From Pseudomonadota bacterium (GTDB taxonomy: Bacteria; Pseudomonadota; Alphaproteobacteria; Rhizobiales; Rhizobiaceae), in the NCBI GenBank assembly GCA_023451735.1, contig JAEXYH010000044.1:86464-150463 (forward strand): a DNA stretch of 64,000 nt, written 5' to 3'. The position numbers were made by a program, and so were the translations under genes. The notes under the pieces are model-generated. The model saw only the letters and a list, made by a program, of their open reading frames with translations. It ran no database searches and had not been told where the DNA came from. This document shows, piece by piece, positions 1 through 6,588 of this stretch (positions within the stretch are counted from its first letter, which is position 1; each line of letters starts with the position of its first letter).

Positions 1-32
1 GGAGAAAACGTGTATTGAGCTTGGAGGATATC

Positions 33-758
33 ATGGCGCGTAGTGGCTCATCCGTTGCCGCGGTAGTATTGATCGCTGGCTTGGCTTCCTCTGTTGTTAC
101 GAATGCACAGGTTCAGTCGAACGCATCTGGTCCGATGTTTTCGACGCCCGCGTCGCGGTCCACGACCGGCGCACCGATTCTCAACAACCCTTCCGCTGCT
201 CCGAACGGCGGTATCATCAATTCCGCTGGCGGCGGCGCAAGCGCCGGGACGTCAGCGGCAAAGCCAGCCGCTCGGACGGAAACTAAGTCAAAGGAGGCCG
301 CCGAGCCCGAAACGGTTGCCGCTACAGAACGTTTCGGCACCTGGGAACTGCAATGCGAAGCCATCGCCGCGGCGAGCCGTGTCTGTCAGGTTTCCAGTCG
401 TGTGACATCTCCAGACGGCAGCCAGGTCATTCTCGTCATGAGCCTCGCAAACGATGTCAGCGCCAATGTTACGCGCATGCAGATGGCGGTGCCGCTGGGC
501 ATAGCGCTTGCCGAAAAGGTCAATATCGCAGTGGCGCCGAATTACGAAACCTCGCTTTCTGTCAGTCGCTGCACGCCGCAGGGATGCCTAGTGGAGGGTG
601 TCGTTGAGCCCGCTCTCAGCGCCGCTATGATAGACGGGGAGCAGGCGATTGTTTCGGTTGCCACGCCTGAAGGGAAGCGGATCCCGATCGCGTTGGGGCT
701 GAAAGGCTTTTCCGCAGCCTTCGATGCCCTGAAGGCCAGTGAGGCTGCGATACGCTAG
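33..758 (+). CDS. IalB-family (invasion-associated locus B) exported protein
   Basis: 241 aa. I chose the ATG at 33 because GGAGG (23-27) sits 5 nt upstream; an in-frame TTG lies at 15. A hydrophobic segment after a short basic N-terminus (ARSGSSVAAVVLIAGLASSVV) is a likely signal peptide. Residues about 20-90 are a low-complexity Ala/Ser/Asn/Pro spacer. The C-terminal 150 residues carry the IalB layout: ERFGTWELQC near the start, paired cysteines (WELQC, RVCQV, SRCTPQGC) and a closing GFSAAFDAL. IalB proteins are periplasmic and of uncertain biochemical role, named after a Bartonella factor. Appears monocistronic; the 130 bp downstream hold nothing recognisable. Confidence 0.8.
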   Translation: MARSGSSVAAVVLIAGLASSVVTNAQVQSNASGPMFSTPASRSTTGAPILNNPSAAPNGGIINSAGGGASAGTSAAKPAARTETKSKEAAEPETVAATERFGTWELQCEAIAAASRVCQVSSRVTSPDGSQVILVMSLANDVSANVTRMQMAVPLGIALAEKVNIAVAPNYETSLSVSRCTPQGCLVEGVVEPALSAAMIDGEQAIVSVATPEGKRIPIALGLKGFSAAFDALKASEAAIR

Positions 759-886
759 GTCTAAAATAGGCACTTACAGCCATCGCCACACGCTCACGGA
801 GAGTGGCGATGGATGTTTATGTGCTGAGCATTTTACTTGTGAGTGCGGTAGGGCCGGGCTCAATGGAGCTGCTGGATGGGGCGCCT

Positions 887-1723
887 TTATGCTCGATCGA
901 GCTGCTTCAGAGGCACCGCCAAGCTATGCGCCGCCACAACACGATCGATGATTGCAAGCTTTGCTGCCTGCAGATCGAGGAAGCTGGAAACGAATTCGCG
1001 CGACACCCACATTGTCGAGCGCCCTTTGGTTCCGCTCCAGCCAAGAATTCCAAGCTCTTCAGCCTGGTTGATCTTCCGGGCGGAATGTGAGCGCGACAGA
1101 TTGAAGCCCGCCGTCAGCTCGGCGGCTGAAACAAGGCTGGTCGGAAGGCGGGCGCCTGTTTCAAGATCACCTTCCAGGGAAGCGACCAATCGCTCGGTCA
1201 CCAGAAACCCGCTATTCATCCACATGAAATGAGCAAACGCGTGATGCGGATTGCGGATCGTATCGTCATGCAGAAGCCCGTTTGCGATTTCCGGTTGGAG
1301 AAAGGCGAGGGACGATGGAAGCGACGCTTGAAACCAAGCGACACGCTCTCTTCCGTCGAGCGTATCCAAGGTCCTCAGATGAAGTCCTATCCACCCGCTG
1401 ATTGCCTCAAGCGTAGCCGGAGCCGGAGTTATGACGCGCATTCGCCTGTCATTCGGGTGCGGTTTTTGCGAGATCACTCCATATTGGGTCATCTCGTTCA
1501 GAAAGGCGGTAGCGGTGTTTTTGCTTGTTATCCCGTACTTCGTGACGTTCCTTGTGAAGCTTGCCGCGCTCAGCCCCTCCGCCGACGATCCCGTCAGGTT
1601 CTGAAAATGCAATGCCAGGCCGATATGCCCCATAAGCCAACGGTCTTGGCTCGAAAATATTGTCGCCAGCCTCGGCTGCTCCTGGTGGACGCCCAACAGA
1701 TATCCAGACTGTTCCTTTATCAT
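887..1723 (-). CDS. Tandem winged-helix (MarR-like) transcriptional regulator
   Basis: 278 aa from the ATG at 1723. The frame stays open to 1858, but the upstream part is AT-rich and Cys/Ile-rich and unlikely to be translated. Residues about 60-115 resemble a MarR winged helix: a recognition region (GITSKNTATAFLNEMTQYG) followed by a basic wing ending in PNDRRMRVITPA. A second helix-turn-helix-like segment near the C-terminus (LVSAAELTAGFNLSRSHSARKI) suggests two DNA-binding modules. No ligand domain is recognisable. It stands alone, flanked by an AT-rich spacer, and no strong Shine-Dalgarno is visible. The regulator call rests on general pattern, not on a named family. Confidence 0.6.
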   Translation of the reverse strand: MIKEQSGYLLGVHQEQPRLATIFSSQDRWLMGHIGLALHFQNLTGSSAEGLSAASFTRNVTKYGITSKNTATAFLNEMTQYGVISQKPHPNDRRMRVITPAPATLEAISGWIGLHLRTLDTLDGRERVAWFQASLPSSLAFLQPEIANGLLHDDTIRNPHHAFAHFMWMNSGFLVTERLVASLEGDLETGARLPTSLVSAAELTAGFNLSRSHSARKINQAEELGILGWSGTKGRSTMWVSREFVSSFLDLQAAKLAIIDRVVAAHSLAVPLKQLDRA

Positions 1724-2337
1724 GGATAAAAAACAGGGATGCTGCCTTATCGCATTTGATGTCAATATATTTGATAAGTAATAACACATCGTCCAAATGG
1801 CGCAAATCAGGTTAACATGGTTAATATTTGACCAAATTTCGTAAAGATAAGCGTACAATCAAGACGTATATTGGGAATTGGTAAATTTCAAGTCCAGCCT
1901 AGAGCAATATTCGTACGTATTGGATTTATTCGCCTGAAAGATGAGTTGTCATTCAGGATTGGCGAAATTTCACCTTGAAGAACTGTTCTATGTCAATGCT
2001 GTATACGTATTTCCGATAAGATGACATGTGTTTCGGTCTTCGGCACGAAATATTTTCACTTCCAGCCGCTGTCAAACTTGGGAGGCAGTGGCGCGAGTTG
2101 ACGCGCGCGTGTGCCGTCGAGGGGGGCTGTAAGGAGCTGACGCAATTGCTGCAACGTAGGCGCAAACTCCAGCCGGACGCATTGGTCATCTCTCTCGATC
2201 AGGTGCTGTCCGAAGTGAGTTAGCCTTCCGAGGGTTGACGGAACTTAAGCGGTGGTCTGACAGGGTACGGCGCAGCAGCGGCTATCTCAATCCTGTTGCG
2301 GTCGCTTCCGCGCATGATGAATCGTTATTTGAAATAA
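1724..2337. other. AT-rich intergenic stretch without a convincing gene
   Basis: About 610 bp. The first 280 bp are clearly AT-richer than the surroundings and include TTAACATGGTTAA near 1812-1824, a near-palindrome upstream of the regulator at 887-1723 and a possible operator. A 65-codon frame at 2026-2223 (ending LQPDALVISLDQVLSEVS) looks mildly protein-like but has no ribosome binding site, and I do not call it a gene. Confidence 0.4.
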
Positions 2338-2426
2338 TGGCAGACAAGGTGGATTCGAACCCACGGTACGCTTTCACGTACACACGCGTTCCAGGCGTGC
2401 GCCTTAAACCACTCGGCCACCTGTCC
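2338..2426 (-). tRNA. tRNA-Ser (anticodon GGA)
   Basis: Read on the minus strand it starts GGACAGGTGGCCGAGTGG, the class II serine D-arm. The anticodon stem CACGC/GCGTG encloses the loop CTGGAAC, giving anticodon GGA. A long variable arm (GTACG-TGAAAG-CGTAC) follows, then a TTCGAAT T-loop, an acceptor arm CTTGTCT with discriminator G, and an encoded CCA. Length 89 nt. It lies at the left side of the accessory region that carries the secretion locus. Confidence 0.97.
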
Positions 2427-2429
2427 TTT

Positions 2430-3490
2430 AGAAGGTCTTGCGTCGTCTCCGAGGCAAAACATTGGAACGGCCGCGATATATACCGATGAATTTCCAGGGA
2501 TCAACCGATATTTACAGAAATATTTCAGATTGGCGCCCTTTCCTCAAAAAAATAGCTGGAGAAGAGTTGCCGCCGATACAGTCCTGACCGGATTGAGATT
2601 TTTGCGCCAGCGCGGTCGATTGGATCAGCCTGGATTAGAGCCTAGTCAGCCCATCGACTTATTTCGTCATCGACGAAGAATCGGTCACCATTGCAACGAT
2701 ATGCTCGTGCGGAGACGCATGCGGATTTCTTCGGCTCGGCCAACGACTGTTTCGCGAATCAGCTGTTTAAATTCGGCTTCCCGTCGAAGGCGCCATATGC
2801 CCAAGGGCCGGATACGGCGCCCAACTATGATGATCTTGCAGGACGTCCACCGATGACGTTAAACAGCTTGGCTCTCGCTTCAACGATCAAGGGCCTCAGA
2901 GACGGGGCGATCGGGCTAAAAAAGCATCGTAAGCACGCCGACCGTTTTCTCAACTTGAACCCTCATGAGTTTTGGGCTTGCGTAGCTTTGGTCTCTTGTG
3001 GCTGATCGCTGTCCAACACTAACTGAAGTCTGGTTGGGACCACCAGGTATGGTCGGGAAGCGCCATTTGCTGTCATTCGCGATATTGAGCATCGCGTTTC
3101 CGTTTTGCCTTGCCCACCATGAGATATGTGGCCAGCGCAGCGGGCAGCGTCCGAAGCCAAGAGATCACGCAAACACCGGTAAGTAGCAATGCGATTGCAA
3201 TAACGAAGCACTCTGCCGCGAGGGATGCCTAAATTCTTACCGCTCTCGCAACAAAGCTGCCTTCGAAAGAGCGTTTCCTGGGAAGGAGGGGCACCTACAT
3301 CATGTTGTTTGCAATTATCGATAGTACAGGAGTGGGAGCCATCATTGCTTCGGGCTTCGGGTGTGGCGGTCAGAGCGCTGATGCGCCATGTGCGGACGTT
3401 GCGTTGCGCGGTGGTCGCCTTTATCCTTGCCAATGATAGGTTCTGGGACGCGATTACTTTGTGCAAGCCGTAGCGCCCGATGAGAAAAAA
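2430..3490. other. Gene-poor, probably decayed region
   Basis: About 1 kb without a convincing complete gene. Several frames look partly protein-like but lack a start, a ribosome binding site or an intact length. Examples are a plus-strand frame near 2700-2900 (HADFFGSANDCFANQLFKFG and onward) and a short plus frame from 3301 (MLFAIIDSTGVGAIIASGFG) that stops after about 43 codons. I read this as remnants of former genes between tRNA-Ser and the secretion locus. Confidence 0.4.
3073..3228 (-). pseudogene. Possible remnant of a small membrane protein
   Basis: On the minus strand this frame reads as a hydrophobic helix followed by a basic tail (CFVIAIALLLTGVCVISW, then LPAALATYLMVGKAKRKRD, ending QYRE-stop). 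That is the usual look of a small rhizobial inner-membrane protein. The frame is closed by TAG immediately upstream and holds no ATG or GTG ahead of the hydrophobic stretch, so it cannot be translated normally as it stands. Family unknown. Confidence 0.3.
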
Positions 3491-3501
3491 GGAGTGAGGC
3501 T

Positions 3502-3789
3502 ATGGGAGTGGTAGCTGCCATTGTCTTTTTGTGCCTGGCATTCTGGTGGTTCGTCAACGCGAACAGAACAGCCATCACTTGGCTCGGGATGGTGATTTTT
3601 GCTTTAGGCCTTATTCCCATCGCTGCAATAACCAGCTTTCATCCATATATGCTGCTAGCCATAGGCCAGTCGCTTGTGACCTTTCCTCTCCTGCCAGTTG
3701 GCGTCGCGGTGATGGCGTTAGGCCAATATCTGCTAAAATCAAAACTTGAGAAGAAGATGTCGGACCCGGCTTGGCCGCCGGACAAGTAG
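3502..3789 (+). CDS. Small hypothetical inner-membrane protein
   Basis: 95 aa. The ATG at 3502 is preceded by AAAAAAGGAG with about 8 nt spacing, a good ribosome binding site. Two or three hydrophobic segments are visible (VVAAIVFLCLAFWWFV, ITWLGMVIFALGLIPIAAI, and LLAIGQSLVTFPLLPVGVAVMAL), followed by a charged tail LKSKLEKKMSDPAWPPDK. This gives a membrane protein with a cytoplasmic C-terminus. I do not recognise the family. It lies in a gene-poor stretch, so it may be an orphan or a remnant. Confidence 0.5.
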   Translation: MGVVAAIVFLCLAFWWFVNANRTAITWLGMVIFALGLIPIAAITSFHPYMLLAIGQSLVTFPLLPVGVAVMALGQYLLKSKLEKKMSDPAWPPDK

Positions 3790-4167
3790 CATCCCCGGCG
3801 GGGCATTGTGCCAGTCGAACAGTCTTGAGGCCGAGCTGCGTCGGCTGGAACGCCAGCAGCGGTCATGACGACCGCAAGCTTATCCGCAGGAACGGCCCAA
3901 ACGATCGCTTCATCAGTTATAGAGATGATGCTCCGGGCGGATTTCTTCATCCCGTTCAAAAGTGCGTCGTAGAAATGGCTCTCAGTGGGTACCAAGCCGA
4001 CCTACAAAGACGGGAGAGCCGTATGTGCTGCAGAAACCTCACGCGGTCGGCGCTTGTCGCCCGCTAGCTACGCAATAATCCTGACACCTGCATTCGGATA
4101 GTTCTCGCATGAACCAATGCAACCCCTTGGATCTCGCTGAAAGCGCACAAGCAGCCACTGACGTCGC
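3790..4167. other. Spacer without a recognised gene
   Basis: About 380 bp between the small membrane protein and the acyltransferase stop. No frame has both a ribosome binding site and coherent composition. A segment near 4016-4050 resembles a degenerate group II intron domain V, but its helix does not pair fully (see the rejected list). Confidence 0.35.
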
Positions 4168-4620
4168 CTATTTCGCAGAGAGTACGTTACGCCACGTGCA
4201 TATACGTCTTATTCCGCCGCCTGAATTGCGCCGGATCGAATGGGCGTGCCTGTCGGGAAAGATGTTCGTTTGAATGTCCCTGACGATCGCTCTGACATCG
4301 CCCGCGGGCGCCACCAGATCGGTAAACCAGAGATAATGGCCGGAATTCCATTCATCGGGGGGAGGGTTGGTTCCCTTTTCGCGCAGGGCACGATGGTGCT
4401 CTTCGTTGACGAGGGCCCAGGTGACGAATGCGCCAGGTCTCCCCCCTTCATCGAGATAGATCTTGAACTGGCGCGCGTCCAATGGGGGGATGAGATAACT
4501 GCCTAACTGGTCCACGCTGTAGGTGCGATAGTGGGAATCGAGCGAGATCGCGACCATCATTCCGAAAAGCTCAAAGAAACCATACCGGCGGCCTTCTGGC
4601 GCGCCTTCGACGAACGTCAT
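4168..4620 (-). CDS. HlyC-like toxin-activating lysine acyltransferase
   Basis: 150 aa from the ATG at 4620, chosen because GGAG lies 6 nt upstream; the frame is open to 4707. The family (HlyC, CyaC) moves fatty acyl groups from acyl-ACP to internal lysines of RTX protoxins in the cytoplasm before type I secretion. Family landmarks are visible: a histidine followed by an aromatic (SHYRTYSVDQL, His30, matching catalytic His23 of HlyC), RQFKIYLDEGGRPGAFVTWA, the EWNSGHYLWFTD block with Asp101 in the place of catalytic Asp92, and VAPAGD directly after it. The His-Asp spacing of 71 is close to HlyC's 69. HlyC itself is about 170 aa. The gene is divergent from an operon encoding a type I exporter. 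The substrate is unknown; no RTX toxin gene lies nearby. Confidence 0.8.
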   Translation of the reverse strand: MTFVEGAPEGRRYGFFELFGMMVAISLDSHYRTYSVDQLGSYLIPPLDARQFKIYLDEGGRPGAFVTWALVNEEHHRALREKGTNPPPDEWNSGHYLWFTDLVAPAGDVRAIVRDIQTNIFPDRHAHSIRRNSGGGIRRICTWRNVLSAK

Positions 4621-4820
4621 TAAATGCTCCAATCCTGATGTAATTACCGCATCGGGCAGCTTCCGGGCTCTCCGCAAACAAAGTGCCCAAACGGTGCAAA
4701 GTGACAATTGCTCGGAACTTTACAAGGCCGAATGACTTTATCCGGCGTGGTGCAACTTTAAGTGCATCATATCGATAACCAAACTGGAATTACGCTTACA
4801 TTACTGAAGAGGAGAAAAGA
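4621..4820. promoter_or_regulatory. Divergent promoter region of the secretion locus
   Basis: 200 bp between the acyltransferase start and the small-protein gene; it must hold promoters for both directions. The part nearest the plus-strand gene is AT-rich and contains GTGCAAAGTG (about 4693) and GTGCAACTTTAAGTGCA (about 4750), similar GTGCAA-led words about 58 bp apart that could be a regulator's repeats. No clear -35/-10 pair can be assigned by eye. Confidence 0.4.
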
Positions 4821-5063
4821 ATGGGAAGCGGAAACTCAAGTGGTGGTGGCGATAATGTCAACCAGCGAGACAAGACCAACCGGCTTGGCAATAACCGTGA
4901 TGGCCTGACCGACATGGGGAGAAGCGCAAGAGATCGCGACCCCGACGGGTATTTCGGTGGAAACGACCACGCCTGGAGCTCATTGAACGGCAACAGCTGC
5001 GGCAGTTGCCATTCGAGTGATCCCGGCAGATTTTCGCAAGGCGGTTTTGACGGCGGGAGATAA
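4821..5063 (+). CDS. Small Gly/Asn/Asp-rich protein with one Lys and CGSCH; candidate secreted substrate
   Basis: 80 aa, with GAGGAG ending 6 nt before the ATG. It has no signal peptide or membrane segment. Composition is extreme: Gly, Asn, Asp, Ser and Arg dominate, as in disordered or secreted proteins. Partial RTX-like words occur (SSGGGDN, YFGGNDHAW) but no complete nonapeptide repeat. There is exactly one lysine (Lys18), and the only two cysteines sit in NSCGSCHSSD, a CXXCH arrangement as in c-type haem sites, although a cytochrome would need a Sec signal. It is the first gene of an operon that continues into a type I exporter and is divergent from a lysine acyltransferase. Role as cargo and Lys18 as acylation site are inference. 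I recognise no family. Confidence 0.75.
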   Translation: MGSGNSSGGGDNVNQRDKTNRLGNNRDGLTDMGRSARDRDPDGYFGGNDHAWSSLNGNSCGSCHSSDPGRFSQGGFDGGR

Positions 5064-5082
5064 TTTTAATCTCGTCGTGGTG

Positions 5083-5105
5083 TCCGGGCGGTCTATCTGC
5101 CCGGG
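5083..5105 (+). terminator. Hairpin after the small-protein gene (possible partial terminator)
   Basis: CCGGGC (5084-5089) pairs with GCCCGG (5099-5104) around a 9-nt loop, extendable by one T-G pair. There is no T-run after it. Placed between a small first gene and its export genes, such a hairpin would fit partial termination or protection of the upstream transcript, giving more small protein than exporter. That role is inference. Confidence 0.4.
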
Positions 5106-5126
5106 CGCTGCCAGGAGGCCACGACC

Positions 5127-6098
5127 ATCGTAAGAAAAAAATTGATACTCATCCTAGGCGCCGCCATTGGCGTGGCGCTCTTGGCCGGAGCGGCATTTCA
5201 TCTCAATTCGGCCAGATCCAGTTACAATCGTTATGTTGACCTCGCGCTGTTCGAAAACGGCGTGAAGATCAACCTCATCGGCGCCAGCTCCTTTTCGCGC
5301 AATCAGGAGGCCGGCGTCATCGAAGTGGGCATCGACGCGGATTCGTCTGAGGAGAGCAAGTCCTTCGTTCGGTCCGCATACGGCTTCCTTGCTTCGCTCA
5401 GCGGGCGAACGCTCAACGTGACCGACGCAACCGCAAACCTGTTCGGACAGAGCCGATCTGTCTATGTGGCCTCGCCTTCAAGGAGCCTGCAAAACGGCGT
5501 GGATGACTTCGTGCAGAAACTGAGAAATTCCGCCCAGCAGACGTTTCCCAATGAGCGCGCCGGCGAATTCTGGGCATACCTGTCGTCGACCGTCGGAAAG
5601 TTCAACGGCGCGCCGTTTTTCTTCAACTCGGAATTCGCCGGCATCGACTTCGATAATGTGATCAAGAATGCGGCGCAGCACAGGCTCGCCAATACGAAGA
5701 TAGAGCACTCCGTCGTCTACGTGAACACGCCGTTCCTGGAAGGCCGGTCCGCGTCGGAAAACCAGATGTTCACCAACTACGTGGCGCTGCAAGAAATCTT
5801 CCAGGATTACAACCTGGCATCCGATGTTAATGACCCAGAGTTCAAGCTGAAGACCATTCTCTACGACCACGACGAGGCTCTGGGAAATCTGACGGGCGCG
5901 CAAAGACGAGACGAATTGCGGAAGAATGCAGCAACCGGCCTTTGCTTGTTCGATGTCATGCTGACCAAACAGCTTGGTCAAAACGCAGGCAATGCTCCCG
6001 CGCCGGTCGGCATCATCGCTTTCTTGTCGCTTCAGGTTTCAGCTTACTACCACCGCTGGAGTGGTGACGACGATCTGTTCGACAGGCGCTGTTGGTAA
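5127..6098 (+). CDS. Membrane-anchored protein of unknown family in the secretion operon
   Basis: About 323 aa if translation begins at 5127. A strong AGGAGG (5113-5118) lies 8 nt before an ATC codon at 5127. The first conventional start, TTG at 5142, is 23 nt from it and would lose the basic residues (VRKK) that precede the hydrophobic anchor LILILGAAIGVALLAGAAFHL. I therefore favour a non-standard ATC start. After the single N-terminal helix comes a soluble domain of about 270 residues with no motif I know; it could lie outside the cytoplasmic membrane. The C-terminal GIIAFLSLQVSAYY is mildly hydrophobic. Third gene of the locus, 25 bp before the next. It may be a dedicated accessory or immunity factor. 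Confidence 0.7.
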   Translation: MVRKKLILILGAAIGVALLAGAAFHLNSARSSYNRYVDLALFENGVKINLIGASSFSRNQEAGVIEVGIDADSSEESKSFVRSAYGFLASLSGRTLNVTDATANLFGQSRSVYVASPSRSLQNGVDDFVQKLRNSAQQTFPNERAGEFWAYLSSTVGKFNGAPFFFNSEFAGIDFDNVIKNAAQHRLANTKIEHSVVYVNTPFLEGRSASENQMFTNYVALQEIFQDYNLASDVNDPEFKLKTILYDHDEALGNLTGAQRRDELRKNAATGLCLFDVMLTKQLGQNAGNAPAPVGIIAFLSLQVSAYYHRWSGDDDLFDRRCW

Positions 6099-6123
6099 CA
6101 TTCGATTTCTTGCCGAGGAGGCA

Positions 6124-6576
6124 ATGATGGAGGCAGAAATGATCAATATCACCGCTCCGCTCATCACGCTGTCCTTGTATATCCTCATCTGGGAGAAGCT
6201 GCCCTATTGGGGCACCTGGTTCAACGCTCTTCTCGACCGAAGCCCCCGCTGGGTACGGGTACTTTACGCGCAATGGCGATGCCCGTTCTGCGTTGCCTTC
6301 TGGATTGCCCTCCTGCTCCGTTTCCTCTTGGGCCTGTCTACGCTCCCGGACCTCCAAGTGATGGCCTCAAACGAGGGGTGGCCGATCCGGATCCTGATCG
6401 TCTTCTTCGACTGCCTGAGTTGCGCAACGCTCGTCTACATTGGCCAACTGCTGATAAGCGCCGTCCTCGCATCTACCCTCAGGGGCTATGAGTTGCGCGC
6501 CGATTACCAGCGCAGGCTTTTGCTCCGTCCATCCTCCGGCAACACCACTCCGCCTGTTCAGGATCCCTCACCGTAG
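6124..6576 (+). CDS. Small multi-pass membrane protein with CPFC motif (DUF1360-like layout)
   Basis: 150 aa from the ATG at 6124 (GAGGAGG just upstream; a second ATG follows at 6127). Three hydrophobic segments are visible: ITAPLITLSLYILIWEKL, VAFWIALLLRFLLGL and ILIVFFDCLSCATLVYIGQL. The word RCPFCVAFW at the entrance of the second helix, and the overall layout, recall DUF1360-type small membrane proteins, which have a CPxC-x-x-W motif in the same place; I make that link from memory. It sits 25 bp after the preceding gene and 12 bp before the exporter gene, so it is co-transcribed with them. Immunity, processing or exporter assembly are possible roles; none is shown. Confidence 0.7.
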   Translation: MMEAEMINITAPLITLSLYILIWEKLPYWGTWFNALLDRSPRWVRVLYAQWRCPFCVAFWIALLLRFLLGLSTLPDLQVMASNEGWPIRILIVFFDCLSCATLVYIGQLLISAVLASTLRGYELRADYQRRLLLRPSSGNTTPPVQDPSP

Positions 6577-6588
6577 TTTTCTCAGGGC

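Noticed and set aside
2026..2223. 65-codon plus-strand frame
   Set aside because: Mildly protein-like C-terminus, but no ribosome binding site, no known motif and an AT-rich start; left as part of the spacer.
2963..3466. 167-codon minus-strand frame
   Set aside because: Irregular composition rich in Cys, Arg and Ser with no hydrophobic core; the neighbouring frame with a membrane helix fits better as the former coding frame.
3639..3995. 118-codon minus-strand frame overlapping the small membrane protein at 3502-3789
   Set aside because: Its C-terminal part runs antisense to the transmembrane segments of the plus-strand gene, which has a proper ribosome binding site; it could not be supported independently.
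4016..4051. Possible group II intron domain V (GAGCCGTATG ... GAAA ... CACGCGGT)
   Set aside because: The AGC triad and a GAAA loop are suggestive, but the lower helix does not pair without a deletion, and no reverse transcriptase or intron boundary is visible.
3771..4067. 98-codon plus-strand frame after the small membrane protein
   Set aside because: Overlaps the preceding gene, lacks a ribosome binding site and has shadow-like composition.
4821..5063. Reading the CGSCH protein as a c-type cytochrome
   Set aside because: It has no Sec signal, no distal Met-containing fold and is too disordered in composition; CXXCH alone is not enough.
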